Made by a program: the position numbers and the translations under genes
Assembly (NCBI GenBank): GCA_947383685.1
Contig: CANDEE010000045.1
Location: 1-14,352, forward strand
DNA length: 14,352 bases
Source of the DNA: an uncultured Pseudoflavonifractor sp.
Lineage (GTDB): Bacteria > Bacillota > Clostridia > Oscillospirales > Oscillospiraceae
Reading direction: 5' to 3'
The notes under the pieces: model-generated
The model's input: only the letters and a program-made list of their open reading frames with translations
The model's database searches: none
Told to the model about the DNA's origin: nothing
Part shown: in pieces, positions 1-6,273 of the stretch
How positions within the stretch are numbered: position 1 is the first letter of the stretch
How the letters are laid out: each line of letters starts with the position of its first letter

Positions 1-48
1 CGCGATCCTCGGTAGTGACTGGAGTTCAGACGTGTGCTCTTCCGATCT
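1..48 (+). other. Illumina P7-side adapter and index (not genomic)
   Basis: Bases 15-48 match the 34-nt Illumina TruSeq Read 2 adapter exactly, ending in CTTCCGATCT. Bases 7-14 (CCTCGGTA) sit where an 8-nt i7 index belongs. Bases 1-6 (CGCGAT) differ by one base from the CGAGAT end of the P7 oligo. This is library-construction sequence left on the molecule, and genomic DNA starts at 49. The match is from memory of the adapter sequence and is long enough to leave little doubt. Confidence 0.97.
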
Positions 49-108
49 GGAGCGCCTTCATTTTTGTAACTGGGAAACATATTTCAAAAGCGAAAGGGGA
101 GCCGCGCT

Positions 109-1440
109 ATGGCTTACACAAAAGAAGACATTATCCGTATGGTCAAAGAGGAAGATATTGAGTTCATCCGGATGCAGTTTACCGACATTTTCGGACAGCT
201 TAAAAATGTAGCCATTACCGCCTCTCAGGTTGAAAAGGCCGTCAATAACGAGATTATGCTGGACGGCTCCTCTATCGAGGGCTTTGTGCGAATCAATGAG
301 TCCGACCAGTATCTCTATCCAGACCTGGATTCCTTCACCATCTTCCCTTGGCGTCCTCAGCACGGCAAGGTGGCCCGGCTGATTTGCGATGTGTATAATC
401 CCGATGGCACCCCCTTCGTGGGTGACCCTCGCGGAGTGCTGAAAAAGGTGCTGGAAAAGGCCAAAAAGATGGGCTATGATACCTTTAATGTGGGCCCCGA
501 GGCCGAGTTTTTTCTGTTCCAAACCGATGAGGACGGAAAGCCCACCACCAAGACCAACGACGAGGCGGGTTACTTTGACCTGGGACCGCTGGACCACGGC
601 GAGGGCACCCGGCGTGAAATCTGCATCGCTCTGGAGCAGATGGGGTTTGAGATTGAGGCCAGCCATCACGAAGTAGCCCAGGGTCAGCATGAAATTGACT
701 TCAAGTACGCAGATGCCCTGCGGACAGCGGACAACATCATGACCTTTAAATTGGCGGTAAAAACTTTGGCGCAGAAAAACGGTCTCCACGCCACGTTTAT
801 GCCCAAACCTATCTTTGGCATTAATGGCTCTGGGATGCACACCAACATGTCTCTCTTTAAGGATGGGAAAAACGTTTTTGCCGATCCCAACGGGGAAAAA
901 GGGCTTTCCAAGGAGTGTTACTCCTTTATTGCCGGGTTGCTTTATCACGTCCAGGGCTTTGCCGCTATTACCAACCCTTTGGTGAACTCCTACAAGCGGT
1001 TAGTGCCTGGATATGAGGCTCCCTGCTATCTGGCCTGGTCAGCCTCCAACCGTTCCGCCCTGATTCGTATTCCCGCCACCCGCGGGCTGGGTACACGGGT
1101 GGAACTCCGTTGCCCCGACCCCTGCTGTAACCCTTATCTGGCTCTGGCTGTGTGTCTGGCTGCCGGTCTGGACGGTATTGAGAAGGGAATGACCCCGCCT
1201 CCTGAGATTACGGAGAACATCTTCCAGATGGACAGCGTAACCCGAAAAGCCCATGGCATTGAGAGTCTTCCCGGTTCTCTGGAGGAGGCTATTGCCGCAA
1301 TGCAGGGCGACAAGCTGGTGATGGACACCCTGGGTGAGCATGTGGCTAAAAACTACATTGAGGGCAAGATGAAGGAATGGGATGAGTACCGTACTCGCGT
1401 TTCTTCCTGGGAACGGGAAAAATATATCGTGATTTATTGA
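109..1440 (+). CDS. glnA: Type I glutamine synthetase (GSI-alpha type)
   Basis: Makes glutamine from glutamate, ammonia and ATP in the cytoplasm, as a dodecamer. The 443-aa protein is the length of Gram-positive GSI-alpha enzymes. The N-terminal beta-grasp region (about 15-100) carries LDGSSIEGF (51-59). The catalytic domain shows GPEAEFF (129-135, metal-binding Glu131/Glu133), HHEVAQGQHEID (186-197), NGSGMHTN (239-246, with His244), KRLVPGYEAP (296-305) and NRSALIRIP (314-322) followed by VELRCPDP (331-338). The Tyr-adenylylation loop of GSI-beta is absent, and R61 in GFVRI matches the Bacillus Arg62 involved in glutamine feedback inhibition (family knowledge). A Shine-Dalgarno AAAGGGGA lies about 8 nt before the ATG. 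Only 60 genomic bases precede the gene, so its promoter is outside the insert. The ANTAR gene follows after 35 nt and is probably co-transcribed. Confidence 0.98.
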   Translation: MAYTKEDIIRMVKEEDIEFIRMQFTDIFGQLKNVAITASQVEKAVNNEIMLDGSSIEGFVRINESDQYLYPDLDSFTIFPWRPQHGKVARLICDVYNPDGTPFVGDPRGVLKKVLEKAKKMGYDTFNVGPEAEFFLFQTDEDGKPTTKTNDEAGYFDLGPLDHGEGTRREICIALEQMGFEIEASHHEVAQGQHEIDFKYADALRTADNIMTFKLAVKTLAQKNGLHATFMPKPIFGINGSGMHTNMSLFKDGKNVFADPNGEKGLSKECYSFIAGLLYHVQGFAAITNPLVNSYKRLVPGYEAPCYLAWSASNRSALIRIPATRGLGTRVELRCPDPCCNPYLALAVCLAAGLDGIEKGMTPPPEITENIFQMDSVTRKAHGIESLPGSLEEAIAAMQGDKLVMDTLGEHVAKNYIEGKMKEWDEYRTRVSSWEREKYIVIY

Positions 1441-1475
1441 TTATGGCAACTCCTGACGGAAAGGAGTGATGGGTC

Positions 1476-2018
1476 ATGGATCAGGTCATTCTGGCCTTTG
1501 AAGGGGAAAAGACCATTGCCAGAGTACGGGATATTCTGGAGAGTTCCGGCGCGGCAGAGTGTCTTGTCTGCCACTCTGCCGCCGAGGTGAAGCGGCTGGC
1601 GAACAAGCGGCACATAACGGTTGTGATTTGCGGCTACAAGCTGCGGGACGAGACAGCAGAAACGCTCAGCGAGGACTTGCCTTTCTCCTGCTCTGTATTG
1701 GTGCTGGCTGTGCAGAATCTGCTGGACATGATTGAAAGTGAGAATGTGTTTAAGCTGCAGGCGCCTGTCTCCCGAAACGATCTTTTATCCTCGGTACGGA
1801 TGCTTACGCAAATAAGCCGCCGGATGGAACGGTTCACCCGGCCCAGACACTCCGAGGAGGAAAAAGTGCTGATAGAAAAAGCAAAAGCCCTCCTTATGGA
1901 CCGAAACGGCATGACAGAGGAGCAAGCCCACCGTTTTCTCCAAAAAAGGAGTATGGATTCAGGAGCCAAACTGCTTCAAACGGCACAGATGGTACTGGAC
2001 GGAACCTGGATCGGCTGA
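1476..2018 (+). CDS. ANTAR-domain RNA-binding regulator with degenerate receiver domain
   Basis: The 180-aa protein has an N-terminal receiver-like fold (about 1-115), a short helical linker, and a C-terminal ANTAR domain (about 122-178). The ANTAR part shows EEEKVLIEKAKALLMDRNGMTEEQAHRFLQ with the typical alanines, glycine and aromatic. ANTAR proteins bind paired hairpins in mRNA leaders and prevent termination. The receiver lacks the acidic pair near the N-terminus (FEGEK at 8-12), the phosphoacceptor Asp after beta-3 (ICGYKLRD, 51-58) and the Lys of the KP motif (QAPVS, 95-99). It is therefore probably not switched by phosphorylation. The start has AAGGAG 9 nt upstream. Position directly behind glnA suggests nitrogen-dependent regulation, possibly through direct contact with another protein or a ligand; that role is inference. 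Confidence 0.9.
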   Translation: MDQVILAFEGEKTIARVRDILESSGAAECLVCHSAAEVKRLANKRHITVVICGYKLRDETAETLSEDLPFSCSVLVLAVQNLLDMIESENVFKLQAPVSRNDLLSSVRMLTQISRRMERFTRPRHSEEEKVLIEKAKALLMDRNGMTEEQAHRFLQKRSMDSGAKLLQTAQMVLDGTWIG

Positions 2019-2024
2019 TATAAT
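1996..2024 (+). promoter_or_regulatory. Predicted housekeeping promoter for dapF-dapL
   Basis: A perfect extended -10 (TG, one base, TATAAT; hexamer 2019-2024) is preceded by a 17-bp spacer and TGGACG (1996-2001), 4 of 6 to the -35 consensus. The TG of the extended element is part of the TGA stop of the ANTAR gene. The start site would fall near 2031, inside the left arm of the hairpin at 2028-2058. Not experimentally supported. Confidence 0.6.
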
Positions 2025-2027
2025 GGA

Positions 2028-2061
2028 GGGCGGTGGTCAGAAAACCTGACCGCCGCCCTTT
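2028..2061 (+). terminator. Stem-loop between the ANTAR gene and dapF (weak intrinsic terminator or 5' stem-loop)
   Basis: Arms GGGCGGTGGTCAG (2028-2040) and CTGACCGCCGCCC (2046-2058) pair over 13 bp with one G-U, around the loop AAAAC. Only three Ts follow, so termination may be weak. If transcription starts near 2031, the same hairpin minus its first base pairs would cap the 5' end of the dapF mRNA. The loop does not resemble the ANTAR target (six-base loop with A at position 1 and G at 4). Confidence 0.6.
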
Positions 2062-2092
2062 GTAAGTTATGAATGCAGAGGAGGCTGAGTTT

Positions 2093-2887
2093 ATGCGTTT
2101 TACCAAAATGCAGGGCTTGGGAAACGACTACGTTTACCTGGACTGCACCAAGTACGCTCCAGAAAACTTGCCGGGGCTGGCAGAAAGGATTTCGGACCGT
2201 CATTTTGGTGTTGGCAGCGACGGATTGATTTGCATTTTCCCGTCGGAAACGGCTGATTTTCGTATGCGGATGTTTAACGCCGATGGATCAGAGGGAGAGA
2301 TGTGCGGTAACGGCATCCGCTGTGTTGGCAAATATGTCTATGACAAAGGTTTGACCGGCAAAACCACCCTTACAGTGGAGACTCTTGCAGGAATCAAGAC
2401 GCTGAAACTGACCATAGATAACAGGATGGTTTCTGCCGTGGAGGTAGACATGGGAACTCCACGTTTGGAGAAAGCCCGTATCCTCACCTTTCAGGGAAAG
2501 GAATACCGGGGAATCCCGGTTTCAATGGGAAATCCTCACTTTGTTATTTCCATTTCTGGCGTAAGGCAATTTGACTTGTCACACATTGCGCCGCTATCTG
2601 TTCCAAATCCGTTATTTCCTAAAGGGGTCAATGTGGAGATTATGGAAGCTCTGTCTCCACAGCTTTTGGAAATGCGGGTCTGGGAGCGGGGAAGCGGAGA
2701 GACCCTGGCCTGCGGGACGGGGGCCTGCGCCGCTTTGGCAGCCGCCGTAGCGGAGGGGATGGCAGAGAGAACCGCAACCGTCCAGCTCTTAGGAGGCGAA
2801 CTGCTGATTCGCTGGGATGAGGCAGACGAACATATTTACATGACAGGACCTGCCGTTACCGTTTTTGAAGGCGATTGGGAAGAATAG
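2093..2887 (+). CDS. dapF: Diaminopimelate epimerase
   Basis: Converts LL- to meso-diaminopimelate in the last shared step of lysine and peptidoglycan precursor synthesis, by a PLP-independent two-cysteine mechanism. The 264-aa product begins MRFTKMQGLGNDY, as the family does. Catalytic cysteines are C71 (ADGSEGEMCGNGIRC) and C207 (ACGTGACAA). MGNPHFV (145-151) and WERGSGET (197-204) are also typical. The frame is open to an ATG at 2069. The ATG at 2093 is preferred because AGAGGAGG lies 8 nt before it and the protein then starts at the family's usual place. dapL follows after 13 nt, so the two enzymes catalyse consecutive reactions from one transcript. Confidence 0.97.
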   Translation: MRFTKMQGLGNDYVYLDCTKYAPENLPGLAERISDRHFGVGSDGLICIFPSETADFRMRMFNADGSEGEMCGNGIRCVGKYVYDKGLTGKTTLTVETLAGIKTLKLTIDNRMVSAVEVDMGTPRLEKARILTFQGKEYRGIPVSMGNPHFVISISGVRQFDLSHIAPLSVPNPLFPKGVNVEIMEALSPQLLEMRVWERGSGETLACGTGACAALAAAVAEGMAERTATVQLLGGELLIRWDEADEHIYMTGPAVTVFEGDWEE

Positions 2888-2900
2888 GAGGCTATTTTAC

Positions 2901-4118
2901 ATGGCGCATATCAATCAGAATTTTTTGAAGCTGCCGGGAGGGTATCTCTTTCCTGAGATTGGCCGCCGGGTTCGGGCTTTCTCCTCTGAGAACCCGTCCA
3001 AACCTCTGATTCGTCTTGGCATTGGAGATGTAACCCAGCCTTTGGCCCCTGCCGTTATCGAGGCAATGCATCAGGCAGTGGCAGAGATGGGCCGTAAGGA
3101 AACCTTCCGGGGATACTGCGAGGAAACCTGCTGTGCCTACGATTTTCTCCGATTTGCCATTCAGGATTCTTATAAAGCCAATGGTGTGGACATTGCTGAT
3201 GATGAAATTTTTGTTTCTGACGGAGCCAAGAGCGACTGCGGCAACATTGGGGACATCTTTGGGCTAAATAATGTGGTGGCTGTTTGTGATCCGGTCTATC
3301 CTGTCTATGTAGACACCAACGCCATGTCGGGCCGCGCAGGAGAATACGATGGTGAGAAATGGACTGGCCTTATCTATCTGCCCTGCACCGCCGAAAACGG
3401 CTTTTTTCCGGCCTTGCCTGCCGGAAAGGTTCCTGACCTGATTTATATCTGCTCCCCGAACAATCCCACCGGAGCAGCCGCAACCAAGGAGCAGCTCCAG
3501 ATTTGGGTAGATTACGCCAACGCCCACGGCAGCGTGATCCTTTACGACTCTGCCTATGAGGCGTTCATTACTGAACCGAACATTCCTCACAGCATCTTTG
3601 AAATTGAGGGGGCTAAAACCTGCGCCATCGAATTCCGCTCTTTTTCCAAGACGGCGGGGTTTACCGGGACCAGATGCGCCTATACGGTCATTCCGAAGAC
3701 ACTGGTGAGAGACGGAGCCAGCCTGAATGCTCTCTGGAGCCGCCGGCAGGGAACCAAATTCAATGGAGTGTCCTATGTGGTCCAGCGGGCTGCTGAGGCC
3801 ACATTCACTCCGGAGGGACAGAAGCAAATCAAAGAGACTATTGGTTTCTACCTCAACAACGCAAGGGTCATTAAGGAGGGGCTCCGTTCTGCAGGGCTTA
3901 CGGTCTACGGAGGCGTCAATGCCCCCTATATTTGGGCCAAGACGCCGGAAGGGATTTCCTCCTGGACGTTCTTTGATATTCTTCTAAAACAGGCCTGCGT
4001 AGTCACCACACCCGGCGCCGGTTTTGGGCCCAGCGGGGAGGGATACATTCGCCTGACCGCCTTTGGGGATGCAGAGGCCACCAAGGAAGCTGTGGCGCGG
4101 ATTAAATCCATTCTGTAA
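2901..4118 (+). CDS. dapL: LL-diaminopimelate aminotransferase
   Basis: PLP-dependent fold-type I aminotransferase that makes LL-diaminopimelate from tetrahydrodipicolinate and glutamate, bypassing the succinylase/acetylase branches. The 405-aa protein starts with INQNFLKLPGGYLFPEI, typical of DapL. Other motifs are SDGAKSDCGNI (106-116), SPNNPTG (185-191), YDSAYEAF (215-222), the PLP lysine K250 in SFSKTAGFTGTRCAYT, and the substrate-carboxylate arginine R384 in EGYIRLTAFG. The ATG at 2901 is chosen over an upstream ATG at 2865 because AGGAGG ends 9 nt before it and the upstream extension would run into dapF. Odd: the stretch usually reading GYGPEQGY is GYCEETCCAY here (71-80), with three cysteines. 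It is the last gene of its transcript. Confidence 0.96.
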   Translation: MAHINQNFLKLPGGYLFPEIGRRVRAFSSENPSKPLIRLGIGDVTQPLAPAVIEAMHQAVAEMGRKETFRGYCEETCCAYDFLRFAIQDSYKANGVDIADDEIFVSDGAKSDCGNIGDIFGLNNVVAVCDPVYPVYVDTNAMSGRAGEYDGEKWTGLIYLPCTAENGFFPALPAGKVPDLIYICSPNNPTGAAATKEQLQIWVDYANAHGSVILYDSAYEAFITEPNIPHSIFEIEGAKTCAIEFRSFSKTAGFTGTRCAYTVIPKTLVRDGASLNALWSRRQGTKFNGVSYVVQRAAEATFTPEGQKQIKETIGFYLNNARVIKEGLRSAGLTVYGGVNAPYIWAKTPEGISSWTFFDILLKQACVVTTPGAGFGPSGEGYIRLTAFGDAEATKEAVARIKSIL

Positions 4119-4186
4119 GCCTCTCGGTCAGTTCTGCCCAAACTCTCCCAGGTATTTTGGCATGGATTTCAAAACATCCGTGCGAT

Positions 4187-4224
4187 AACGCCCCCGGCTC
4201 CTCCAAAGGAGGGCCGGGGGCGTT
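4187..4224. terminator. GC-rich two-way terminator between dapL and cotJC
   Basis: Arms AACGCCCCCGGC-T-CCTCC (4187-4204) and GGAGG-GCCGGGGGCGTT (4208-4224) pair over 17 bp with one bulged T and an AAA loop. It lies between two convergent genes, and the terminal AA/TT gives a short U-run on both strands. A smaller hairpin (GCATGGAT 4160-4167 with ATCCGTGC 4176-4183) sits just before it on the dapL side. Confidence 0.8.
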
Positions 4225-4241
4225 CTGTGCCGGTGATGGAT

Positions 4242-4853
4242 TTACTGCTTGGGCTGAGGCGTATCGAAGGCAGGGTTAGTGAAATAGATATTCTTCTGAT
4301 CCATCCGTTCCTTTGCCAGACGAATGGCCTCGCCAAAGCGTTGGAAATGGACAATTTCACGCTCCCGCAGGAATCGGATCACATCATCCACGTCAGGGTC
4401 GTCGGACAGGCGGAGGATGTTATCGTAGGTGAGCCGGGCCTTTTGCTCGGCAGCCAGATCCTCTGTCAGATCGGCAATCACGTCGCCTGTGGACTGCATG
4501 GTGGAAGCGGACCAAGGGTAACCGGAGGCAAACTGGGGATAGATGCCCGTGGTATGGTCCACAAAATAGGTGTCAAAGCCCGCGGTCTTGATTTGATCTT
4601 CCGTCAGGTTGCGGGTAAGCTGATGGATAATAGTTGCCACCATCTCCATGTGTCCCAGCTCCTCGGTGCCGATGTCAGTAAGCAGAGCCTTCAACTCAGG
4701 ATAGGGCATGGCATACCGTTGGGAGAGATAGCGTAGGGAAGCTCCCAGTTCTCCGTCTGGACCGCCGTACTGGCTGATAATGACTGAAGCCAGCCTGGGG
4801 CTGGTGTTCTTTATCTTTACTGGGTACTGAAGCTTCTTTTCATACATGAACAT
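4242..4853 (-). CDS. cotJC: Spore coat protein CotJC, manganese-catalase family
   Basis: The 203-aa protein belongs to the CotJC/Mn-catalase family, a ferritin-like four-helix bundle with a dinuclear metal site that can disproportionate hydrogen peroxide. It starts MFMYEKKLQYPVK, as CotJC proteins do. The predicted metal ligands are all present: E35 (DGELGASL), E65 and H68 (TEELGHMEM), E136 (LAAEQKAR) and H169 (EREIVHF). Their spacing agrees with that of Lactobacillus Mn-catalase. The ATG at 4853 lies 3 nt after the cotJB stop, with AAGGAGG inside the end of cotJB 13 nt upstream. An ATG two codons later is possible but further from this site. It is the last gene of the cotJ operon. Made in the mother cell and placed in the coat in Bacillus (family knowledge). 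Confidence 0.95.
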   Translation of the reverse strand: MFMYEKKLQYPVKIKNTSPRLASVIISQYGGPDGELGASLRYLSQRYAMPYPELKALLTDIGTEELGHMEMVATIIHQLTRNLTEDQIKTAGFDTYFVDHTTGIYPQFASGYPWSASTMQSTGDVIADLTEDLAAEQKARLTYDNILRLSDDPDVDDVIRFLREREIVHFQRFGEAIRLAKERMDQKNIYFTNPAFDTPQPKQ

Positions 4854-4856
4854 AGC

Positions 4857-5336
4857 TTACTTCTTGCCTCCTTCCGGATAGTCCCAGGGCCACGGATTTT
4901 TGATCCAGGCAGAAAAATCCTTCTGGCTGGCCGTGGCCTTGACAAAGAGGGGACCATAAAGGGCCTCATATTTTTCACGCCCAGCCTTTTCCAGAGCGGC
5001 ATATTGCTGGAACAGGGCAAATGCCTCGGCATCCGCCTGATGGGTATCCAGGTAGAGGCCCAACTCCAAAAGCACAAACTCCAGGGCTTGAAGCTCTCCG
5101 AGAGGGCCACTCACGGCATTTGGTGCGGTCTTTTTTAGGTGGAAGGGCAAATTCAGACCAGGAAAGAGAGTACCGTTGCTGAGGGCGTCGCTCTGATTGT
5201 AGCGCTTCGGGTCAGTTTGCTGGAAGGGAACATAAGGCACTGCCAGGGGCGCACACTCCGGCAGAGTGCCGCAGCCGTCAGGGCACATTCCCGTTTCCGG
5301 GACAGTGGGCTTATTCGTATCAGGTTCAGGATACAA
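4857..5336 (-). CDS. cotJA-cotJB: CotJA and CotJB spore-coat proteins read as one fused frame
   Basis: The 159-aa product joins two families normally made separately. Residues about 1-70 match CotJA (LPECAPLAVPYVPFQQ, then LSNGTLFPGLNLPF). About 80-155 match CotJB (LQALEFVLLELGLYLDTH, YGPLF, NPWPWDYPEGG). The chosen start is TTG at 5336, because AAGGAGG lies exactly 8 nt upstream and gives CotJA its usual length. The open frame reaches back to 5504, but that part is proline-rich, lacks a binding site and would overlap cwlD. At the junction an A6 tract (5131-5136 on plus) precedes a GTGA (5114-5111). Removing one A would end cotJA at that TGA, with cotJB beginning at the overlapping GTG. So the fusion may be real, or may be a one-base homopolymer error or mutation. 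cotJC follows after 3 nt. Confidence 0.85.
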   Translation of the reverse strand: MYPEPDTNKPTVPETGMCPDGCGTLPECAPLAVPYVPFQQTDPKRYNQSDALSNGTLFPGLNLPFHLKKTAPNAVSGPLGELQALEFVLLELGLYLDTHQADAEAFALFQQYAALEKAGREKYEALYGPLFVKATASQKDFSAWIKNPWPWDYPEGGKK

Positions 5337-5386
5337 TGCTTGTTCCTCCTTATCGTTGATGGGAGGGGAGAGAACTCCTCCGGAGT

Positions 5387-5396
5387 ATCCTATGCT
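5387..5396 (-). promoter_or_regulatory. Possible sporulation -10 element upstream of cotJA
   Basis: On the minus strand this reads AGCATAGGAT, followed by AC. CATAGGATA fits the sigma-K -10 pattern CATANNNTA and partly the sigma-E pattern CATACANT. The same 10-mer occurs upstream of the Amidase_6 gene (9344-9353). No convincing -35 is visible 14-17 bp upstream. The start site would be near 5380, giving a leader of about 44 nt to the TTG. Confidence 0.3.
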
Positions 5397-5486
5397 TTTG
5401 GAAGGCGACGGGGGAGGCGGATGATACACAGTTGAGGGCATATAGGTCTGTTTTCCGCCATAAGCTGGTCCGGGAGGGGATGTCTT

Positions 5487-6233
5487 ATGAAAAAAACGGG
5501 CCAAAAAAAAATCTTAATTTTTGGAGTGGTTGGCGCATTGATTGTAACGGGTGGGGTAGAGCTCATAAAGCGGCAGGGAACGCCTTCTGTAGCAGCCATT
5601 GCCCAAGTACGGTTTCCAGCACATCAGCTGATTTTGGACGCGGGCCACGGTGGAGAGGATGGGGGAGCGGTATCTCTCACCGGAGCGTTGGAAAGCAACA
5701 TCAACCTGTCGGTCGTCCTTAGGCTGGACCAACTTTTAGGCTTTTACGGTGTGCCGCCCATTCTTCTGCGGGACAGCGATATTTCTATTTACGACCCCGG
5801 GTGCGAAACTCTGCGCCAAAAGAAGGTCTCCGACCTTCGCAACCGAGTAGCTACCATTGAGAATACAGAAAACCCTGTGGTCGTCAGCATCCATCAGAAC
5901 ACGTTCCCCAACTCCGCCTATCATGGAGCGCAGGTCTTTTTTCGGGCAGGAGAGGAGAGCAAGGCTCTGGCAAATTTGGTGCAGAGCGCATTGCGGGAAG
6001 GGGTAGACCCCGGAAATAAACGGACTCCCGCTCAAATTTCCGATTCGGTCTATCTTATGAAACACATTACCTGTCCTGCGGTTCTGGTGGAGTGTGGCTT
6101 TTTATCCAACCCGGCTGAGGAGGAAAAGCTGAGAAACAGTGGCTATCAAACTAAGCTGGCTCTCTGTGTAGCTTCCGCCTGTTTAAGAGGCGGGGAAATC
6201 GGGGGTGGTAATGGGACAGGACCTGTGGTATAA
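5487..6233 (+). CDS. cwlD: Germination-specific N-acetylmuramoyl-L-alanine amidase CwlD
   Basis: The 248-aa Amidase_3 protein removes stem peptides from muramic acid in spore cortex, a first step toward the muramic-delta-lactam recognised by germination lysins. One N-terminal membrane segment or uncleaved signal (about 8-27, ILIFGVVGALIVTGGVELI) places it outside the membrane. The zinc ligands and catalytic Glu are present: H54 (LDAGHGGEDGG), E69 (GALESNINLS), H136 (VVSIHQN) and E202 (LVECGFLSN). The size and single domain fit CwlD better than vegetative amidases, which carry SPOR, SH3 or CW-binding repeats. GGGAGGGG lies 7 nt before the ATG. It is divergent from the cotJ operon, which is also sporulation-specific. 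I see no good -35/-10 pair in the 150 bp between them. Confidence 0.92.
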   Translation: MKKTGQKKILIFGVVGALIVTGGVELIKRQGTPSVAAIAQVRFPAHQLILDAGHGGEDGGAVSLTGALESNINLSVVLRLDQLLGFYGVPPILLRDSDISIYDPGCETLRQKKVSDLRNRVATIENTENPVVVSIHQNTFPNSAYHGAQVFFRAGEESKALANLVQSALREGVDPGNKRTPAQISDSVYLMKHITCPAVLVECGFLSNPAEEEKLRNSGYQTKLALCVASACLRGGEIGGGNGTGPVV

Positions 6234-6234
6234 T
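6206..6234 (+). promoter_or_regulatory. Predicted promoter for radA
   Basis: A perfect extended -10 (TGG then TATAAT, hexamer 6229-6234) overlaps the TAA stop of cwlD (6231-6233). The matching -35 position (6206-6211, TGGTAA) is weak at 3 of 6, but an extended -10 often makes up for this. The start site would be near 6241, about 33 nt before the radA ATG. Confidence 0.55.
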
Positions 6235-6273
6235 TTTAATAAATAGACAAAAGCGGAGAGTCAGGGGAGTGCT

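Noticed and set aside
58..948. 296-codon open frame on the minus strand opposite glnA
   Set aside because: It is antisense to a certain gene, has no recognisable domain or binding site, and runs into the adapter side. It is a codon-bias shadow of glnA.
3264..3827. 187-codon minus-strand open frame inside dapL
   Set aside because: Fully antisense to dapL, with no ribosome binding site or family resemblance.
5128..5136. In-phase A AAA AAG as a programmed -1 frameshift site in cotJA
   Set aside because: A -1 shift would enter neither the cotJA stop nor the cotJB frame. The one-base loss needed is in the other direction, so homopolymer length change explains it better.
5422..5445. ATGATACA and CATATAGG before cwlD as a sporulation promoter
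   Set aside because: The -10-like part is fair, but the spacing to the possible -35 is several bases too short for sigma-E or sigma-G.
5337..5504. Extension of cotJA upstream to 5441 or 5504
   Set aside because: No binding site, low-complexity proline-rich product, overlap with cwlD at the far end, and a much better TTG start at 5336.
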